From: Leptospira sp.
Lineage (GTDB): Bacteria; Spirochaetota; Leptospiria; Leptospirales; Leptospiraceae
Direction: 5' to 3'
Assembly: GCA_027533185.1 (NCBI GenBank)
Contig: JAPZTS010000004.1
Coordinates: 124,001-188,000 of the forward strand
DNA length: 64,000 nt
The notes under the pieces were generated by a model. The model saw only the letters and a program-made list of their open reading frames with translations, was not told the origin of the DNA and did no database searches. Within the stretch, counting starts at the first letter, position 1; the number at the start of each line of letters is the position of its first letter. The position numbers and the translations under genes are program-made. Of this stretch, positions 53,491-62,542 are shown in pieces.

Positions 53491-55857
53491 TTAAATAAAA
53501 TCGGAAACCTTTAATTTTTGTAACTCTTCCTTCATTTTACTTTCCACTTGGATCAATGCTTTTGATAAAGCCGAGGCAGAATCGGAAGCATAAAGAGGCC
53601 CACCAAGTTTAAACGTAGAAGTTTTTTCATAAAGTTCTCGTATATCAACTTGTTCTTTCAGTTTGACTGGGGCGAGAAATTTTTCATCCACGAGCGAAAT
53701 ATACCCTGACTCTGTTAGTTTATTTAAAATTAATTTTAAGTCTCTGTCAGATAGAAGAAGTTTTTTCCTGATAGTATCTATAGAAACAAACTTCCCTTTC
53801 TCAGTCTGAACTTCATACGAAATCATTATAACTTGAAGTGTGAAGTAAAACTCATAAGATAAATTTGAATCAATATCATCAAATGGATTTTTGGGTAGTA
53901 GATACCTGTCTCGAAATTGAAGGGTTGCCGTCACCTGTGCTCCATAAAGTATAATTGCAGCTATTGAATAAATCGTAAGCAAAAAAATCGGAATAGCAGC
54001 AAGTGCTTTATAGATAATCATCGTTTTTTCCGTGAACGAGGCTATGTAGATATTGATAAAACCCCAGAAGAAGATGATGAGAATAATGCCGGTTACGATA
54101 GATCCAACCGACGCAGCTTTGAATGGAACTTTCGTATTTGGAATGATTGTAAATATCATAACAAAAAATAACCACAATGCGGCAAGAGGTATTAAAATTT
54201 GGAGCAGGGAGTATAGAGAGAAAAAACGTTTTCCACCTTGGTATCGTTTCCAAATTGCTTTTCCTGAATCTTCCTTTTCTACTCGTATAACTTTATTATA
54301 TTCTCCGACTCCCACAATACCCATCATATTTTCGTTCAAAGTGTAACTTACAAGCCTATCATCGGTGTTTTCTAAATTTTCGGTAATTGGAGTTTCTGTC
54401 TCAGATGTTGCTTCTTGTTTTGGAGTATCTAGCGGTATTTTTTTTGAAAGGTGAATCATATCTAAAATCATACCACCTTTTGATTTGTAGGCAATGGACC
54501 AATTTTCTCCTCCGTCTTTTGAATACAATATATCTCCAAGAGTATTTAGAATGAATATTTCAAATTCAAACTCTGAATTTGTGGGAAAAACCCAAACACG
54601 ATCATAGGAATAACGTTTGTGACGAATATCCGTCCAATTATAGCCTCCGTCAGAAGTTTTATAAATGACTCCACTGTCACCGACTAAAAAACCAATGGAT
54701 CTATTCAAAAAGGTAATATCGTTCAAAGGTTTGTCGCTGATTGATTGAGGAAAAAAACTATTTCCTCCATCGCTAGTTTTCCAGATTCGACCTTCACGAT
54801 CTAAGATAAAACCATCTTTATTTGTTAAGAAACGGATGCGGCTGGGACTAATTGAAGTGTCAGAAAACTTTTTTACTTCTGTATAAGGTTTACCGAGCTC
54901 ATATCGTATGGTTCGATTATCGGCTGTTATAACAAAGATAATACTCACGTCTACGGAGCCAAAATCCGCTACTGATAGACCTCGTAACGAGTGAAGCTTC
55001 CAAGATTTACCATGGTCCCGCGAATAGAGAAGACTTCCTTCCTCTGAGATGGAAAAAATATCATCTCGAACATTTCGTATACGGAAAAAATTTTCCTTTG
55101 TAATGTCTGGTACTTTACAAGTACCTGTTTCAACCATTTTATCATCAACACAAACCATATTTTCGAAATCGATCGCTGCCTTTGGAATAAAGGAAACTGG
55201 AGTTTTTAGATCTTTGAGGAGTCCAATGTTTCCTTTTTCACCAGCCACCCAAATCTGACCATCCTTTGTCGAAACAATGGATTTTATATGAGGAGCCCTG
55301 ACGTCATCAGAGATTTTATCGGTAATACTTTTTCCAACTAAAAAAAGTAAGGGACCAAAAGAAATTAGAAAAAAATAAAACACGAATTTACTGATGAAAC
55401 CCCTGTGCAGATCAATTTTCCAAATTGTATGGAACGCCTTCTCTAATGATCGCAAAACAGCGGTTGCGGAAAAAATAAAAACAACAAAACCAACTGCCCC
55501 GATTTGTGAAGCTGTATTTATGATATCGGAGATTGTATCGAGGTATGGGGTAAAATCAAATTGGATTCCATTTTTAACCAGAAACGAGTTTATTTCATCA
55601 CCTAGCTCCGACTGTCTTGTTTGTTGGATTCCGGAAACAACGGTAATCAGAGCCAGGGCTACAGTAAGGGTGGGGATTAAGGTAACTATAGTAGTATACG
55701 ATAAACTCGAAGCAATAACCAAACAATCATCCTTAATAAACCTATGTATGCTTACAAGAAGTACACGTAGTCCCAAAACAAACTTTCGTTTTAACCCATG
55801 TTCTTCTGGAATTTCTGTAATTTTAGTCAAAAAAGAATTGTTTTGAATCTGTTTCAT
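53491..55857 (-). CDS. YihY/BrkB family membrane protein with an inserted Asp-box beta-propeller
   Basis: A 788-residue protein. Residues 1-182 hold the first three membrane segments of the YihY/BrkB family (ALITVVSG, VGFVVFIFSATAVLRSLEKA, FVFYFFLISFGPLLFLVG). Residues about 183-545 form a soluble domain with four Asp-box motifs: SRDHGKSW (279), TSDGGNSF (361), TSDGGYNW (401) and SKDGGENW (446), as in Ycf48-like or sialidase-type propellers. Residues 546-645 resume YihY (NTKVPFKAASVGSIVTGIIL, AIPIFLLTIYSIAAIILYGA). A winged-helix-like tail follows (about 665-735). Which side the propeller faces depends on topology; after three spans it is on the opposite side from the N-terminus. Last gene of a five-gene series. 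Confidence 0.82.
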   Translation of the reverse strand: MKQIQNNSFLTKITEIPEEHGLKRKFVLGLRVLLVSIHRFIKDDCLVIASSLSYTTIVTLIPTLTVALALITVVSGIQQTRQSELGDEINSFLVKNGIQFDFTPYLDTISDIINTASQIGAVGFVVFIFSATAVLRSLEKAFHTIWKIDLHRGFISKFVFYFFLISFGPLLFLVGKSITDKISDDVRAPHIKSIVSTKDGQIWVAGEKGNIGLLKDLKTPVSFIPKAAIDFENMVCVDDKMVETGTCKVPDITKENFFRIRNVRDDIFSISEEGSLLYSRDHGKSWKLHSLRGLSVADFGSVDVSIIFVITADNRTIRYELGKPYTEVKKFSDTSISPSRIRFLTNKDGFILDREGRIWKTSDGGNSFFPQSISDKPLNDITFLNRSIGFLVGDSGVIYKTSDGGYNWTDIRHKRYSYDRVWVFPTNSEFEFEIFILNTLGDILYSKDGGENWSIAYKSKGGMILDMIHLSKKIPLDTPKQEATSETETPITENLENTDDRLVSYTLNENMMGIVGVGEYNKVIRVEKEDSGKAIWKRYQGGKRFFSLYSLLQILIPLAALWLFFVMIFTIIPNTKVPFKAASVGSIVTGIILIIFFWGFINIYIASFTEKTMIIYKALAAIPIFLLTIYSIAAIILYGAQVTATLQFRDRYLLPKNPFDDIDSNLSYEFYFTLQVIMISYEVQTEKGKFVSIDTIRKKLLLSDRDLKLILNKLTESGYISLVDEKFLAPVKLKEQVDIRELYEKTSTFKLGGPLYASDSASALSKALIQVESKMKEELQKLKVSDFI

Positions 55858-55865
55858 TTATTTAC

Positions 55866-56747
55866 CTAATCTTTTATTGCATACAATACATAACTAGAAG
55901 TAAGTGGGAACCCTTTCGACTTCCATTGAGATTTAAAATGGTAGTAAGTGATTCGAAACCAAACTTTGTAATCACGTAACGACTTAAAATTACCCCTCGA
56001 CTTTTTTAGCTTTGCAAGGAGAGAAAAGTCTACACCAAAGTAGGGAAAAAATCTGGAAAATCCAAAATGAGTCAATATATTTTTTATAATGGAATGAGAA
56101 TAATAGTAAACATGTCCCGGCATAAAATAATGGTACCTCGATCCTTCATGTTTTGCTTGCCAACCTTCAAAGTTAGCAGTCTGGATGAGAAGTAATCCTC
56201 CAGGTTTTAAAATACGGGTTATCTCCATAAAAAAACCATGCGGATTCTCAATATGTTCTATCACTTCAACGAGTGTGATTACCGAAAAAAAATTAGTTGG
56301 AAATTTTGCTTCCATAAGATTGCCATTAAAGGTAGGAACATTTTGGACGTTGTTCGCATATTGGCTCGCATATTTTGAAATCTCGACACCATAAACATCA
56401 AAACCAAATTTCTCTGCCCGTTTTAAAAATCCGCCAAATGATGAACCTATATCCAAAAAATTACCATTTTGAACGTATTTTTTTATATTTTTAATCCTTC
56501 CGTCCCAAACATGAGAAAAATAGGGGAATTGTTCTCTTTCATCAATATAAGAATATTCAGCTTTACCTTCATAGTAATCTGCATTGTACAATTGAGTTTG
56601 GTCTGGTCTAGGATGAAGAGCCAGAAGGCCGCAAGTATAACATTTGTAAATCGATAAATTTTTAAAATTTCCGTTTGTTAGGAAATGAAACTTCCAATCA
56701 CAATTGGACTGTATTGGACATTCCTCATGCAGATGAGAAGTATTCAT
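55866..56747 (-). CDS. Class I SAM-dependent methyltransferase with N-terminal cysteine cluster
   Basis: A 293-residue protein. The N-terminal 40 residues have four cysteines in two pairs (CPIQSNC and YKCYTCG), a likely zinc site, followed by a linker and a Rossmann methyltransferase: NFLDIGSSFGGFLKRAEKFG near residue 100 (motif I), VYGVEISKYASQ (motif II), and ITLVEVIEHIENPHGF near residue 160. It resembles methyltransferases of natural-product and sugar pathways (Methyltransf_23). Target unknown. It is the fourth gene of the RRM-ATP-grasp series, one base after the preceding methyltransferase. Confidence 0.85.
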   Translation of the reverse strand: MNTSHLHEECPIQSNCDWKFHFLTNGNFKNLSIYKCYTCGLLALHPRPDQTQLYNADYYEGKAEYSYIDEREQFPYFSHVWDGRIKNIKKYVQNGNFLDIGSSFGGFLKRAEKFGFDVYGVEISKYASQYANNVQNVPTFNGNLMEAKFPTNFFSVITLVEVIEHIENPHGFFMEITRILKPGGLLLIQTANFEGWQAKHEGSRYHYFMPGHVYYYSHSIIKNILTHFGFSRFFPYFGVDFSLLAKLKKSRGNFKSLRDYKVWFRITYYHFKSQWKSKGFPLTSSYVLYAIKD

Positions 56748-57356
56748 TTATTTTTTTGCCAAAAAAAACCAATGACAGATTCTCTCGTCTAGCTTTCCTA
56801 GTGGAGTACGTTCCGAATATCCAATTTCAACGGATGAGAATGGACTTAGAAAATCTTTGACTTCATCTAAGGTATATAGTTCCGCATACCCTCCCGATAA
56901 ATCAGAAAGGTTCATTTCTCCATCTTTCAATTTTAGGTGGGTATCATTCGCGGCTCTAATCGAACCAATAAAAGAACCATCCACATCCAACGCCTCATAG
57001 AGTGCATTTCGTATTTTTTTTGCATCCTCTCGTTTGTTGTAATGAAAGACTCCCCATGCTAGAATTAAACCAAATTGTTTTTCTGAAACAGGAAACGGAA
57101 GGTCTATCCAATGTTCAAACTGTACGTTCGAAGATAATGTATTTAGACTATCGATAGTAACCTTTGAGTTATCCACACCCATTACTTTATATTCTTCTCT
57201 CTCCAGAGCAAAAGAATGTCGACCTGAACCGCAACCAAAATCTAAGGCCATTCTATTCCTGGTATGGACTCTAGAAAGCAATCGAATGAAATTTTCGTCA
57301 GGGTAGGTGAGTTTGGATTTTTCCTTTTTGTAGTGAGAATCCCAGACTGATTTCAA
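56748..57356 (-). CDS. Class I SAM-dependent methyltransferase
   Basis: A 202-residue protein beginning MKSVWDSHYKKEKSKLTYPD, a common start of Methyltransf_11/25 proteins. Motif I is ALDFGCGSGRHSFALEREEY (about residues 37-56), followed by VMGVDNSKVTID; motif IV is GLILAWGVFHYNKREDAKKI near residue 100. No extra domain. It overlaps the ATP-grasp gene upstream by 4 bases and abuts the second methyltransferase. Substrate unknown. Confidence 0.85.
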   Translation of the reverse strand: MKSVWDSHYKKEKSKLTYPDENFIRLLSRVHTRNRMALDFGCGSGRHSFALEREEYKVMGVDNSKVTIDSLNTLSSNVQFEHWIDLPFPVSEKQFGLILAWGVFHYNKREDAKKIRNALYEALDVDGSFIGSIRAANDTHLKLKDGEMNLSDLSGGYAELYTLDEVKDFLSPFSSVEIGYSERTPLGKLDERICHWFFLAKK

Positions 57357-58546
57357 GAGTGCAACCTTTCAAGTATACTTTGCACCCAATGATTTGGGTC
57401 TACCTCATTTCTAGTTGAGACTCCTATTACATAGGTACGTTTGTGGTTGCCTTCGAAGGCATCCAATCTTTCCCCTGCCGGTATAAGAATCTTTTCAAAG
57501 AATTGCGTTTCTCCTAGATTGGGTATAAAATTCGGAAGTGGTGGAGATTTTTTTAAGCTGGCTTTTGGAAGATAAAATACCAAAGCAGAATACTTTTTTA
57601 AAGAATCTGCTTTGGTTAAAAATTTGGGTCTTGTCTTTTCGCCAATTGTAACAGATAGGTAATCTGAAAAATAGTTATAACCAAAATGGTTAGGTAATAG
57701 AACATCTGCTAAATATTCACCACCGACTTCTGGAGCTGCCTCTATAAGGAATGCTTCTGATTTTGAATTGATTTTAAATTCCGCAACAAAAGGACCCGAC
57801 TTTAACCCAGATTTGTTGATCAAAACTTGGCACATCATTCTAAGTTCTCCCGCCATGGAAAGATACTTTGATGGAGCAATGTGAGCAATTTCAATAAATT
57901 GAGGAATCCCTGTTGTGACCTTATCCGTAATGGATATGATATAAAATTTTTTACTTATAACGAAACCAAGGACAGTTACTTCGTCACCTGGAACAAATTC
58001 TTCAAATACCAAATCACCGGATTTTTTCTGTTTTGAAATTTTTTTGAATTCTGATTCGTTTTCTAAAATTAAAATCCCAGCCTTGGCTGAACCTGCTTTC
58101 GGTTTTGCGATGATAGGATATTTTAACTCCGGCGAATTCTTCTTGTTTATGAGATCGGAAATCGTTTTAGGAGTAGGTAACCCAACCGAGTGGGAAAGGG
58201 ATTTCATTTTTTGTTTATCCAGAAATTGAGTTATGACTTCGGGAAGATTGCCTTTGAGTCGAAATTTGGAATTCAGATAAGAAACGGTGTAACATGCCTT
58301 TCCAAACGATCTAGTGCCAATTCCCATCAATTTTCCCGATAAAGGAACCTGGCTCATGGCGTGTAAGATTTTTCTATATTCGTGAGTTGATTCTAATATT
58401 TTTATATCTGAAATAGCAAAACCAGGTGCTTGCGGATTCTGATCCACTGCGATCACCTTCAACCCACGGGACTTAGCTGCAGAAATCAAAGGAAGCTGAT
58501 TTTCGCCAGCCCCAATGGAAAGATACGAACCCTCTAGTTTTTTCAT
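57353..58546 (-). CDS. ATP-grasp ligase
   Basis: A 397-residue protein. An N-terminal pre-ATP-grasp Rossmann domain (SIGAGENQLPLISAAKSRGLK then VDQNPQAPGFAISD) is followed by the ATP-grasp core: YPIIAKPKAGSAKAGILILE near residue 148, LVFEEFVPGDEVTVLGFVIS near 183, and EAFLIEAAPEVGGEYLADVL near 267 with the metal-binding Glu. The pattern resembles carbamoyl-phosphate-synthase-L/PurK-like and amino-acid ligases. It would couple a carboxylate to an amine or similar; product unknown. Four bases separate it from the RRM gene. Confidence 0.85.
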   Translation of the reverse strand: MKKLEGSYLSIGAGENQLPLISAAKSRGLKVIAVDQNPQAPGFAISDIKILESTHEYRKILHAMSQVPLSGKLMGIGTRSFGKACYTVSYLNSKFRLKGNLPEVITQFLDKQKMKSLSHSVGLPTPKTISDLINKKNSPELKYPIIAKPKAGSAKAGILILENESEFKKISKQKKSGDLVFEEFVPGDEVTVLGFVISKKFYIISITDKVTTGIPQFIEIAHIAPSKYLSMAGELRMMCQVLINKSGLKSGPFVAEFKINSKSEAFLIEAAPEVGGEYLADVLLPNHFGYNYFSDYLSVTIGEKTRPKFLTKADSLKKYSALVFYLPKASLKKSPPLPNFIPNLGETQFFEKILIPAGERLDAFEGNHKRTYVIGVSTRNEVDPNHWVQSILERLHS

Positions 58547-58549
58547 CGA

Positions 58550-58918
58550 CTAGGAGCCCCGGCTACCGCCCCTTCGTTGTACCCCTGTATTGCCTCCACC
58601 CGTAGTTTGGTTGCGACCAAAAGCTGGTTTTGCAACAGCTGGTGCACCTTTTTTCTTCTGCGCTTCGTTCTGCTCTCGTACAAGGTCTTCTTGGTTTACA
58701 ACAACAAGTTTTTTCCCATCGATTTCCTTTCCATTGAGAGATGCGATGGCTTTTTTCCCATCCTCATCGGACATTTCGCAGGTTCCATACCCAAGCGAAA
58801 CTTTGGTAATTTTATCTCTTTTGATTACCAGATGTTCCACCTTCCCAGATGGTGTTAAGAGTGCCAGCAGGGCATCTTCAGTTACAGTTTGCGGTAGGTT
58901 TCCTATGGATAACTTCAT
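58550..58918 (-). CDS. RRM-type RNA-binding protein
   Basis: A 122-residue protein with one RRM at residues 1-75: RNP2 is KLSIGNLP at residues 2-9 and RNP1-like LGYGTCEMSDEDG near residue 42, with aromatic Y in the G-Y-G position; the tail is rich in Gly, Arg and Asn, as in bacterial glycine-rich RRM proteins. Usually cold-shock or RNA-chaperone-like; here it heads a series with an ATP-grasp enzyme and two methyltransferases, 3 bases apart. Confidence 0.88.
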   Translation of the reverse strand: MKLSIGNLPQTVTEDALLALLTPSGKVEHLVIKRDKITKVSLGYGTCEMSDEDGKKAIASLNGKEIDGKKLVVVNQEDLVREQNEAQKKKGAPAVAKPAFGRNQTTGGGNTGVQRRGGSRGS

Positions 58919-59029
58919 AGTCCTTAAGGGACATTTTTTTACCTAAAACTTCAACTCTTTTTTGACTATGTCACATTTTTGGTTGGGAAATTTGCAGTTT
59001 CGGTCGAAGGAAATCTTAAGAGGTGTCTT

Positions 59030-59890
59030 ATGATTCGAGGTTTGTATACAGGTGCGAATGGAATGATTTCCCAGCAGGTTCGTATGGACGTCATTGCAAA
59101 TAATTTAGCCAATGTTGATAAAACCGGATTTAAAAGAGACACTACGGTCTTTAAAACATTTCCAGAAATGCTTCTACATAGGTATTCCGAAGATGGAATA
59201 GGTAAAACGCCAATGGGCTCCTTTGACACATCCCCCGTAGTCGGTAAACTGGGGTTTGGTGCTGAAGTGAATGAAGTATATACACGTTTTGAACAGGGAT
59301 CTGTCAAAAAGACCGACAACATATTTGATCTTATGCTCCAAGACCAACCGGGAATGGAAAAACCTGCTTTTTTAACCGTACTTACAAACCGAGGAGAAAG
59401 ACTTACTCGCAGTGGGAGTTTTGTCCTTGATAAAAATGGATACGTCGTGACACCTCAGGGTTTTCCATTGTTAGGTGAAAAAGGGCCCATTCAGGTAAAC
59501 CAAGGTAATTTTCTTGTTAAGGAAAACGGGGAAATCTTTATCAATGGAAAAATTGGAACAAACCCAAGTGATGGGACTAATTTTTCAGAGAATCGCTTTG
59601 AAGAACCTGTTCTCTTAGACAAATTAAAAATTCGGACAGTGGAAAATCCTCGTCATCTGGACAAGGAAGGCGATAGTTTTTATGTAGATACTCCAGAGTC
59701 TGGAGAGCCGACTGCGTTTCCCGAACGAGTCGCTCCACAAGTTTTACAAGGTTATTTGGAGGCATCCAATGTCTCTGTGGTTACGGAAATGGTCGATATG
59801 ATTGAGGTTAACCGCGCTTATGAAGCAAATTCGAAAACGATGCAAACTCAGGATAGTTTACTTGGTAGGTTGTTCGAAGTAATTCGGTAA
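59030..59890 (+). CDS. flgF: Flagellar basal-body rod protein FlgF
   Basis: A 286-residue rod protein. The start is the ATG at 59030 behind aagaggtg, matching the flgG site; the longer reading begins in the divergent promoter. It opens [20 protein letters not shown] then [17 protein letters not shown] and ends with [20 protein letters not shown] and [20 protein letters not shown]. It is closer to FlgF than FlgG by being separate from the flgGAHIJ group, but the two paralogues are hard to tell apart by eye. Confidence 0.85.
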   Translation: MIRGLYTGANGMISQQVRMDVIANNLANVDKTGFKRDTTVFKTFPEMLLHRYSEDGIGKTPMGSFDTSPVVGKLGFGAEVNEVYTRFEQGSVKKTDNIFDLMLQDQPGMEKPAFLTVLTNRGERLTRSGSFVLDKNGYVVTPQGFPLLGEKGPIQVNQGNFLVKENGEIFINGKIGTNPSDGTNFSENRFEEPVLLDKLKIRTVENPRHLDKEGDSFYVDTPESGEPTAFPERVAPQVLQGYLEASNVSVVTEMVDMIEVNRAYEANSKTMQTQDSLLGRLFEVIR

Positions 59891-59915
59891 ATTCAATATC
59901 AATATATCAAAAGTA

Positions 59916-60293
59916 GTGAAATATATGCAAAAAGCATTTCAAATTCTATTTTTTCTTTTAGCTGTTCTTCTGCTTTTTTCTGCCTTAGTGCAATACAATG
60001 ATCCTGATCCATTGCATTGGATGTTTTTGTATGGATACTCGGCAATTCTCTGTGGATTTGGAAGCTTCCGAAGGATTGACGAGCGTTTTCTCTATTTTGC
60101 CCTTGGTGCAGTTCTCCTCCAACTACTGATCGTGTTTGATGGGGCATATACATGGCTCAGGTTAGGTCAAGAGAATATGCTGAAGACCCCGATGAGTTCC
60201 GAAAAACCCTACATAGAAGAAATTCGTGAGTTCTTAGGTGCATCGATCGCAGGTCTAGCAAATCTTTTGTTACTTTGGAAACGAAGGTTGTAG
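59916..60293 (+). CDS. TMEM220-like small membrane protein
   Basis: A 125-residue protein from GTG at 59916 (an ATG at 59925 is an alternative). ALVQYNDPDPLHWMFLYGYS near residue 22 matches the conserved block of the TMEM220 family, whose function is unknown. Four hydrophobic segments (about 8-25, 35-48, 58-76 and 105-120) are separated by short charged turns. It follows flgF by 25 bases and ends at a terminator shared with the convergent pgsA-like gene. Confidence 0.75.
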   Translation: MKYMQKAFQILFFLLAVLLLFSALVQYNDPDPLHWMFLYGYSAILCGFGSFRRIDERFLYFALGAVLLQLLIVFDGAYTWLRLGQENMLKTPMSSEKPYIEEIREFLGASIAGLANLLLLWKRRL

Positions 60294-60300
60294 TTTTTAA

Positions 60301-60343
60301 ATAGAAAGGTTTCGATTCGCTTTTAAACCTTTCTATATTTTTT
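60301..60343 (+). terminator. Strong intrinsic terminator after the TMEM220-like gene
   Basis: Perfect 12-base arms atagaaaggttt (60301-60312) and aaacctttctat (60325-60336), loop of 12 bases, then attttttta. The second arm overlaps the last codons of the convergent phosphatidyltransferase gene. Confidence 0.8.
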
Positions 60344-60997
60344 AGCCTGTTTTTTGTTATCTGGATCTAGTTCAATGGATTCAGGTTTTAGGATTATATT
60401 CCAGTAGCGGATTGCGTAAGCAATCATTCCAATCGATAAGACAAACATGAGTACGTAGGCGGAAATTTCGGGATATTTCAAGAATTCGTACGGGTATCCC
60501 TTAAGTGCGTAGTAGGGGGTAGCCATATACCAGAGAACGGAAATTGCGACAAGACCTACACCAACTTTTCCCCAGATATTTGGTCTCCCCAGAAGTCCCC
60601 GCTTCAGATACAAAAATCCTCCGAGCCATACTCCCAAAAGTTCTCTAATAAAGTATACAATTAAGATCCATTTCGGAAACGCAAAGTGGATCGTCACAAC
60701 GAGCAGTCCACCGAGTGTGACAAGTTTATCGCATACTGGATCCAAATAACGACCTAAATTCGTTTCTTGCTTGAGGATTCTTGCAAAAAGCCCATCCAGA
60801 TAGTCAGTGAGTACAGCCACCAAACAGAGATATATCGACATTAAAAAGGAATCTACTTCTTTTGGATTCTTCGCATAACTATAAGTGCAAAAAAAGAAAA
60901 AAGGTAAGAGGAGGACGCGTAAAATGCTTAAAAAGTTTGATATAGTAAAGATTTTATCTTTAAAGAGTTCACTCGGTTTTTTAGGTTCTAGTTGCAT
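60323..60997 (-). CDS. CDP-alcohol phosphatidyltransferase (PgsA-like)
   Basis: A 224-residue inner-membrane enzyme of phospholipid synthesis. The family motif D-x2-D-G-x2-A-R-x8-G-x3-D-x3-D is visible from DYLDGLFARI through LGRYLDPVCDKL (about residues 66-93) and holds the metal ions. Five or six hydrophobic segments surround it. Phosphatidylglycerophosphate synthase is the most likely activity, but phosphatidylserine and cardiolipin-type members share the motif. The stop overlaps a terminator; the next gene on this strand, fliG, is 190 bases away with a tRNA between. Confidence 0.85.
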   Translation of the reverse strand: MQLEPKKPSELFKDKIFTISNFLSILRVLLLPFFFFCTYSYAKNPKEVDSFLMSIYLCLVAVLTDYLDGLFARILKQETNLGRYLDPVCDKLVTLGGLLVVTIHFAFPKWILIVYFIRELLGVWLGGFLYLKRGLLGRPNIWGKVGVGLVAISVLWYMATPYYALKGYPYEFLKYPEISAYVLMFVLSIGMIAYAIRYWNIILKPESIELDPDNKKQAKKYRKV

Positions 60998-61104
60998 GTA
61001 GGCACAAATTACAGTGTAGAAAAATTAAGGTGAGGAGGCAAGAAAAGTACAAAACTTTGTTGACTGTAGAGAATCCTTCCTTACCTTGGCTATATCCGTG
61101 TAGT

Positions 61105-61181
<77 letters not shown>

Positions 61182-61187
61182 CACAGT

Positions 61188-62207
61188 TTATTCGATATAT
61201 TCCTCTTTGTCCTTCTTAAATAAGATTAAATTCTCTTCTTCCAATTCTCTGGCAATCTGAACTACCTTACTTCTAGCTTCGTTGATTTCTCGTAAGGTGA
61301 CTCTTGGTTTTAGGTCGATCGAATCTAAAATATCTGCAGCCCGGTTGTTACTCATATTAGATAAGAATTTTTTACGTAACTCGTCTCCAGCTCCTCTTAT
61401 GGCTATAGATATACACTCATCGTCAGCGAGTTTATTGATGAGAATTCTCATTTCTTTAGCATCGAGAGAGAGGATATCTTCAAAGGTATACAATTTTTCT
61501 CTTACTAAATCTGCGACTTCGGGAGATTCTTCGTCTAGCTCTTGTAAAATGGATTCCTCTGTTCCCTTTTCCATAAAATTTAGTATATTTGCAAGTACAT
61601 GCGCTCCGCCCGCTTCTGAATATTCTTGTTTGTCTCTTTCTTCGTATCGTTTTTTGAGAATTTTGGCGATATTTTGAATTACATCTGGGTGTGTTTTGGA
61701 TGTAGTTGCCAATCGAACTGCAATCTTTGCTTGGTCTCCTTTCGGAAAGAGTTTTAAAACATCAGCAGCTTTTTTTGGGTCTAGGTGAGAAAGGGTTACT
61801 GCAATGATCTGCGGTGATTCGGAACTAAGTATTCCTTGTAAAACGCCTGGCTCAACTTGGTTTAGAAACTCAAAATCGTTTTTAGTTTCTTCTTTGTGGA
61901 TTTTTTTAAGGATGACATTGGCTTTTTCGGATCCTACCGTTTGTTCTAGTAACTGTTTGGCGGTATTGAGTCCTCCAACCGAACTCCCTTTCAACTCATC
62001 GATAGTGGAATGAAAATCCTTAAGGATGGTTTCTCTCTCCTCTTTAGAGATAGAGCGGATTTTGGACATTTCTAAAATAACGGCCTCGAGAAGTGACTCA
62101 TCCAAATGCCTTAGTACTTCCGCTGCTTGGTCTTTTCCGAGGGAAAGGAGGAGGAGGGCTGCCTTTCGCACTCCAGGAGTGCTGCCAGTCTCATTCGATC
62201 TTTGCAT
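61188..62207 (-). CDS. fliG: Flagellar motor switch protein FliG
   Basis: FliG links the MS ring to the C ring and contacts the stator. The start at 62207 gives MQRSNETGSTPGVRKAALLL; the longer reading adds 42 residues upstream in a frame open by chance. The 339-residue protein has the SSESPQIIAVTLSHLDPKKA block near residue 125 (EHPQTIAL region, altered to ESPQIIAV), and DILSLDAKEMRILINKLADD with AIRGAGDELRKKFLSNMSNN near the end, the torque helix with its charged residues. Spirochaetes carry more than one fliG, so this may be one of several. Confidence 0.92.
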   Translation of the reverse strand: MQRSNETGSTPGVRKAALLLLSLGKDQAAEVLRHLDESLLEAVILEMSKIRSISKEERETILKDFHSTIDELKGSSVGGLNTAKQLLEQTVGSEKANVILKKIHKEETKNDFEFLNQVEPGVLQGILSSESPQIIAVTLSHLDPKKAADVLKLFPKGDQAKIAVRLATTSKTHPDVIQNIAKILKKRYEERDKQEYSEAGGAHVLANILNFMEKGTEESILQELDEESPEVADLVREKLYTFEDILSLDAKEMRILINKLADDECISIAIRGAGDELRKKFLSNMSNNRAADILDSIDLKPRVTLREINEARSKVVQIARELEEENLILFKKDKEEYIE

Positions 62208-62332
62208 GTGACATAATTTCCTGAAGGATAGGGGGTTGTCAAAAAAAACTTCTCTAATGAGACAAAATTTTCTCAAGGATTCGGTACGATCGTACGATAC
62301 CCTTTGTAAGTTATAAAAACACAGAGGACACA

Positions 62333-62542
62333 ATGGACAAAGCAGGCAAATTCAAAACAACACTGGAAAGATACATCCACTACCGCGGAATTGATATCGT
62401 ACTCCATTTGAAAGATGGAAAGAGTGTTGAGTTAGATAAAAACCGCCAAATGAAGGATGACGTTGTCATCGGAAACTTGGCAGAAGGCGTAGTTCGAATT
62501 CCTCTAGCTGAAATCCAAAGTGCTGATTTCTTTGCAGCCTAG
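62333..62542 (+). CDS. Small hypothetical protein (69 residues)
   Basis: A 69-residue protein with no signal peptide and no membrane segment. It is probably a small beta-barrel: GIDIVLHLKDGKSVELDKNR followed by VVIGNLAEGVVRIPLAEIQS resembles alternating strands as in Sm-like or PRC-like folds, but no family is recognised. It diverges from fliG by 125 bases and its stop overlaps the end of pdhC by 4 bases on the other strand. Confidence 0.6.
   Translation: MDKAGKFKTTLERYIHYRGIDIVLHLKDGKSVELDKNRQMKDDVVIGNLAEGVVRIPLAEIQSADFFAA

Noticed and set aside
55394..55846. 150-codon plus-strand open frame antisense to the YihY gene
   Set aside because: It is a complement shadow of membrane-segment codons, and the YihY frame on the minus strand is unambiguous.
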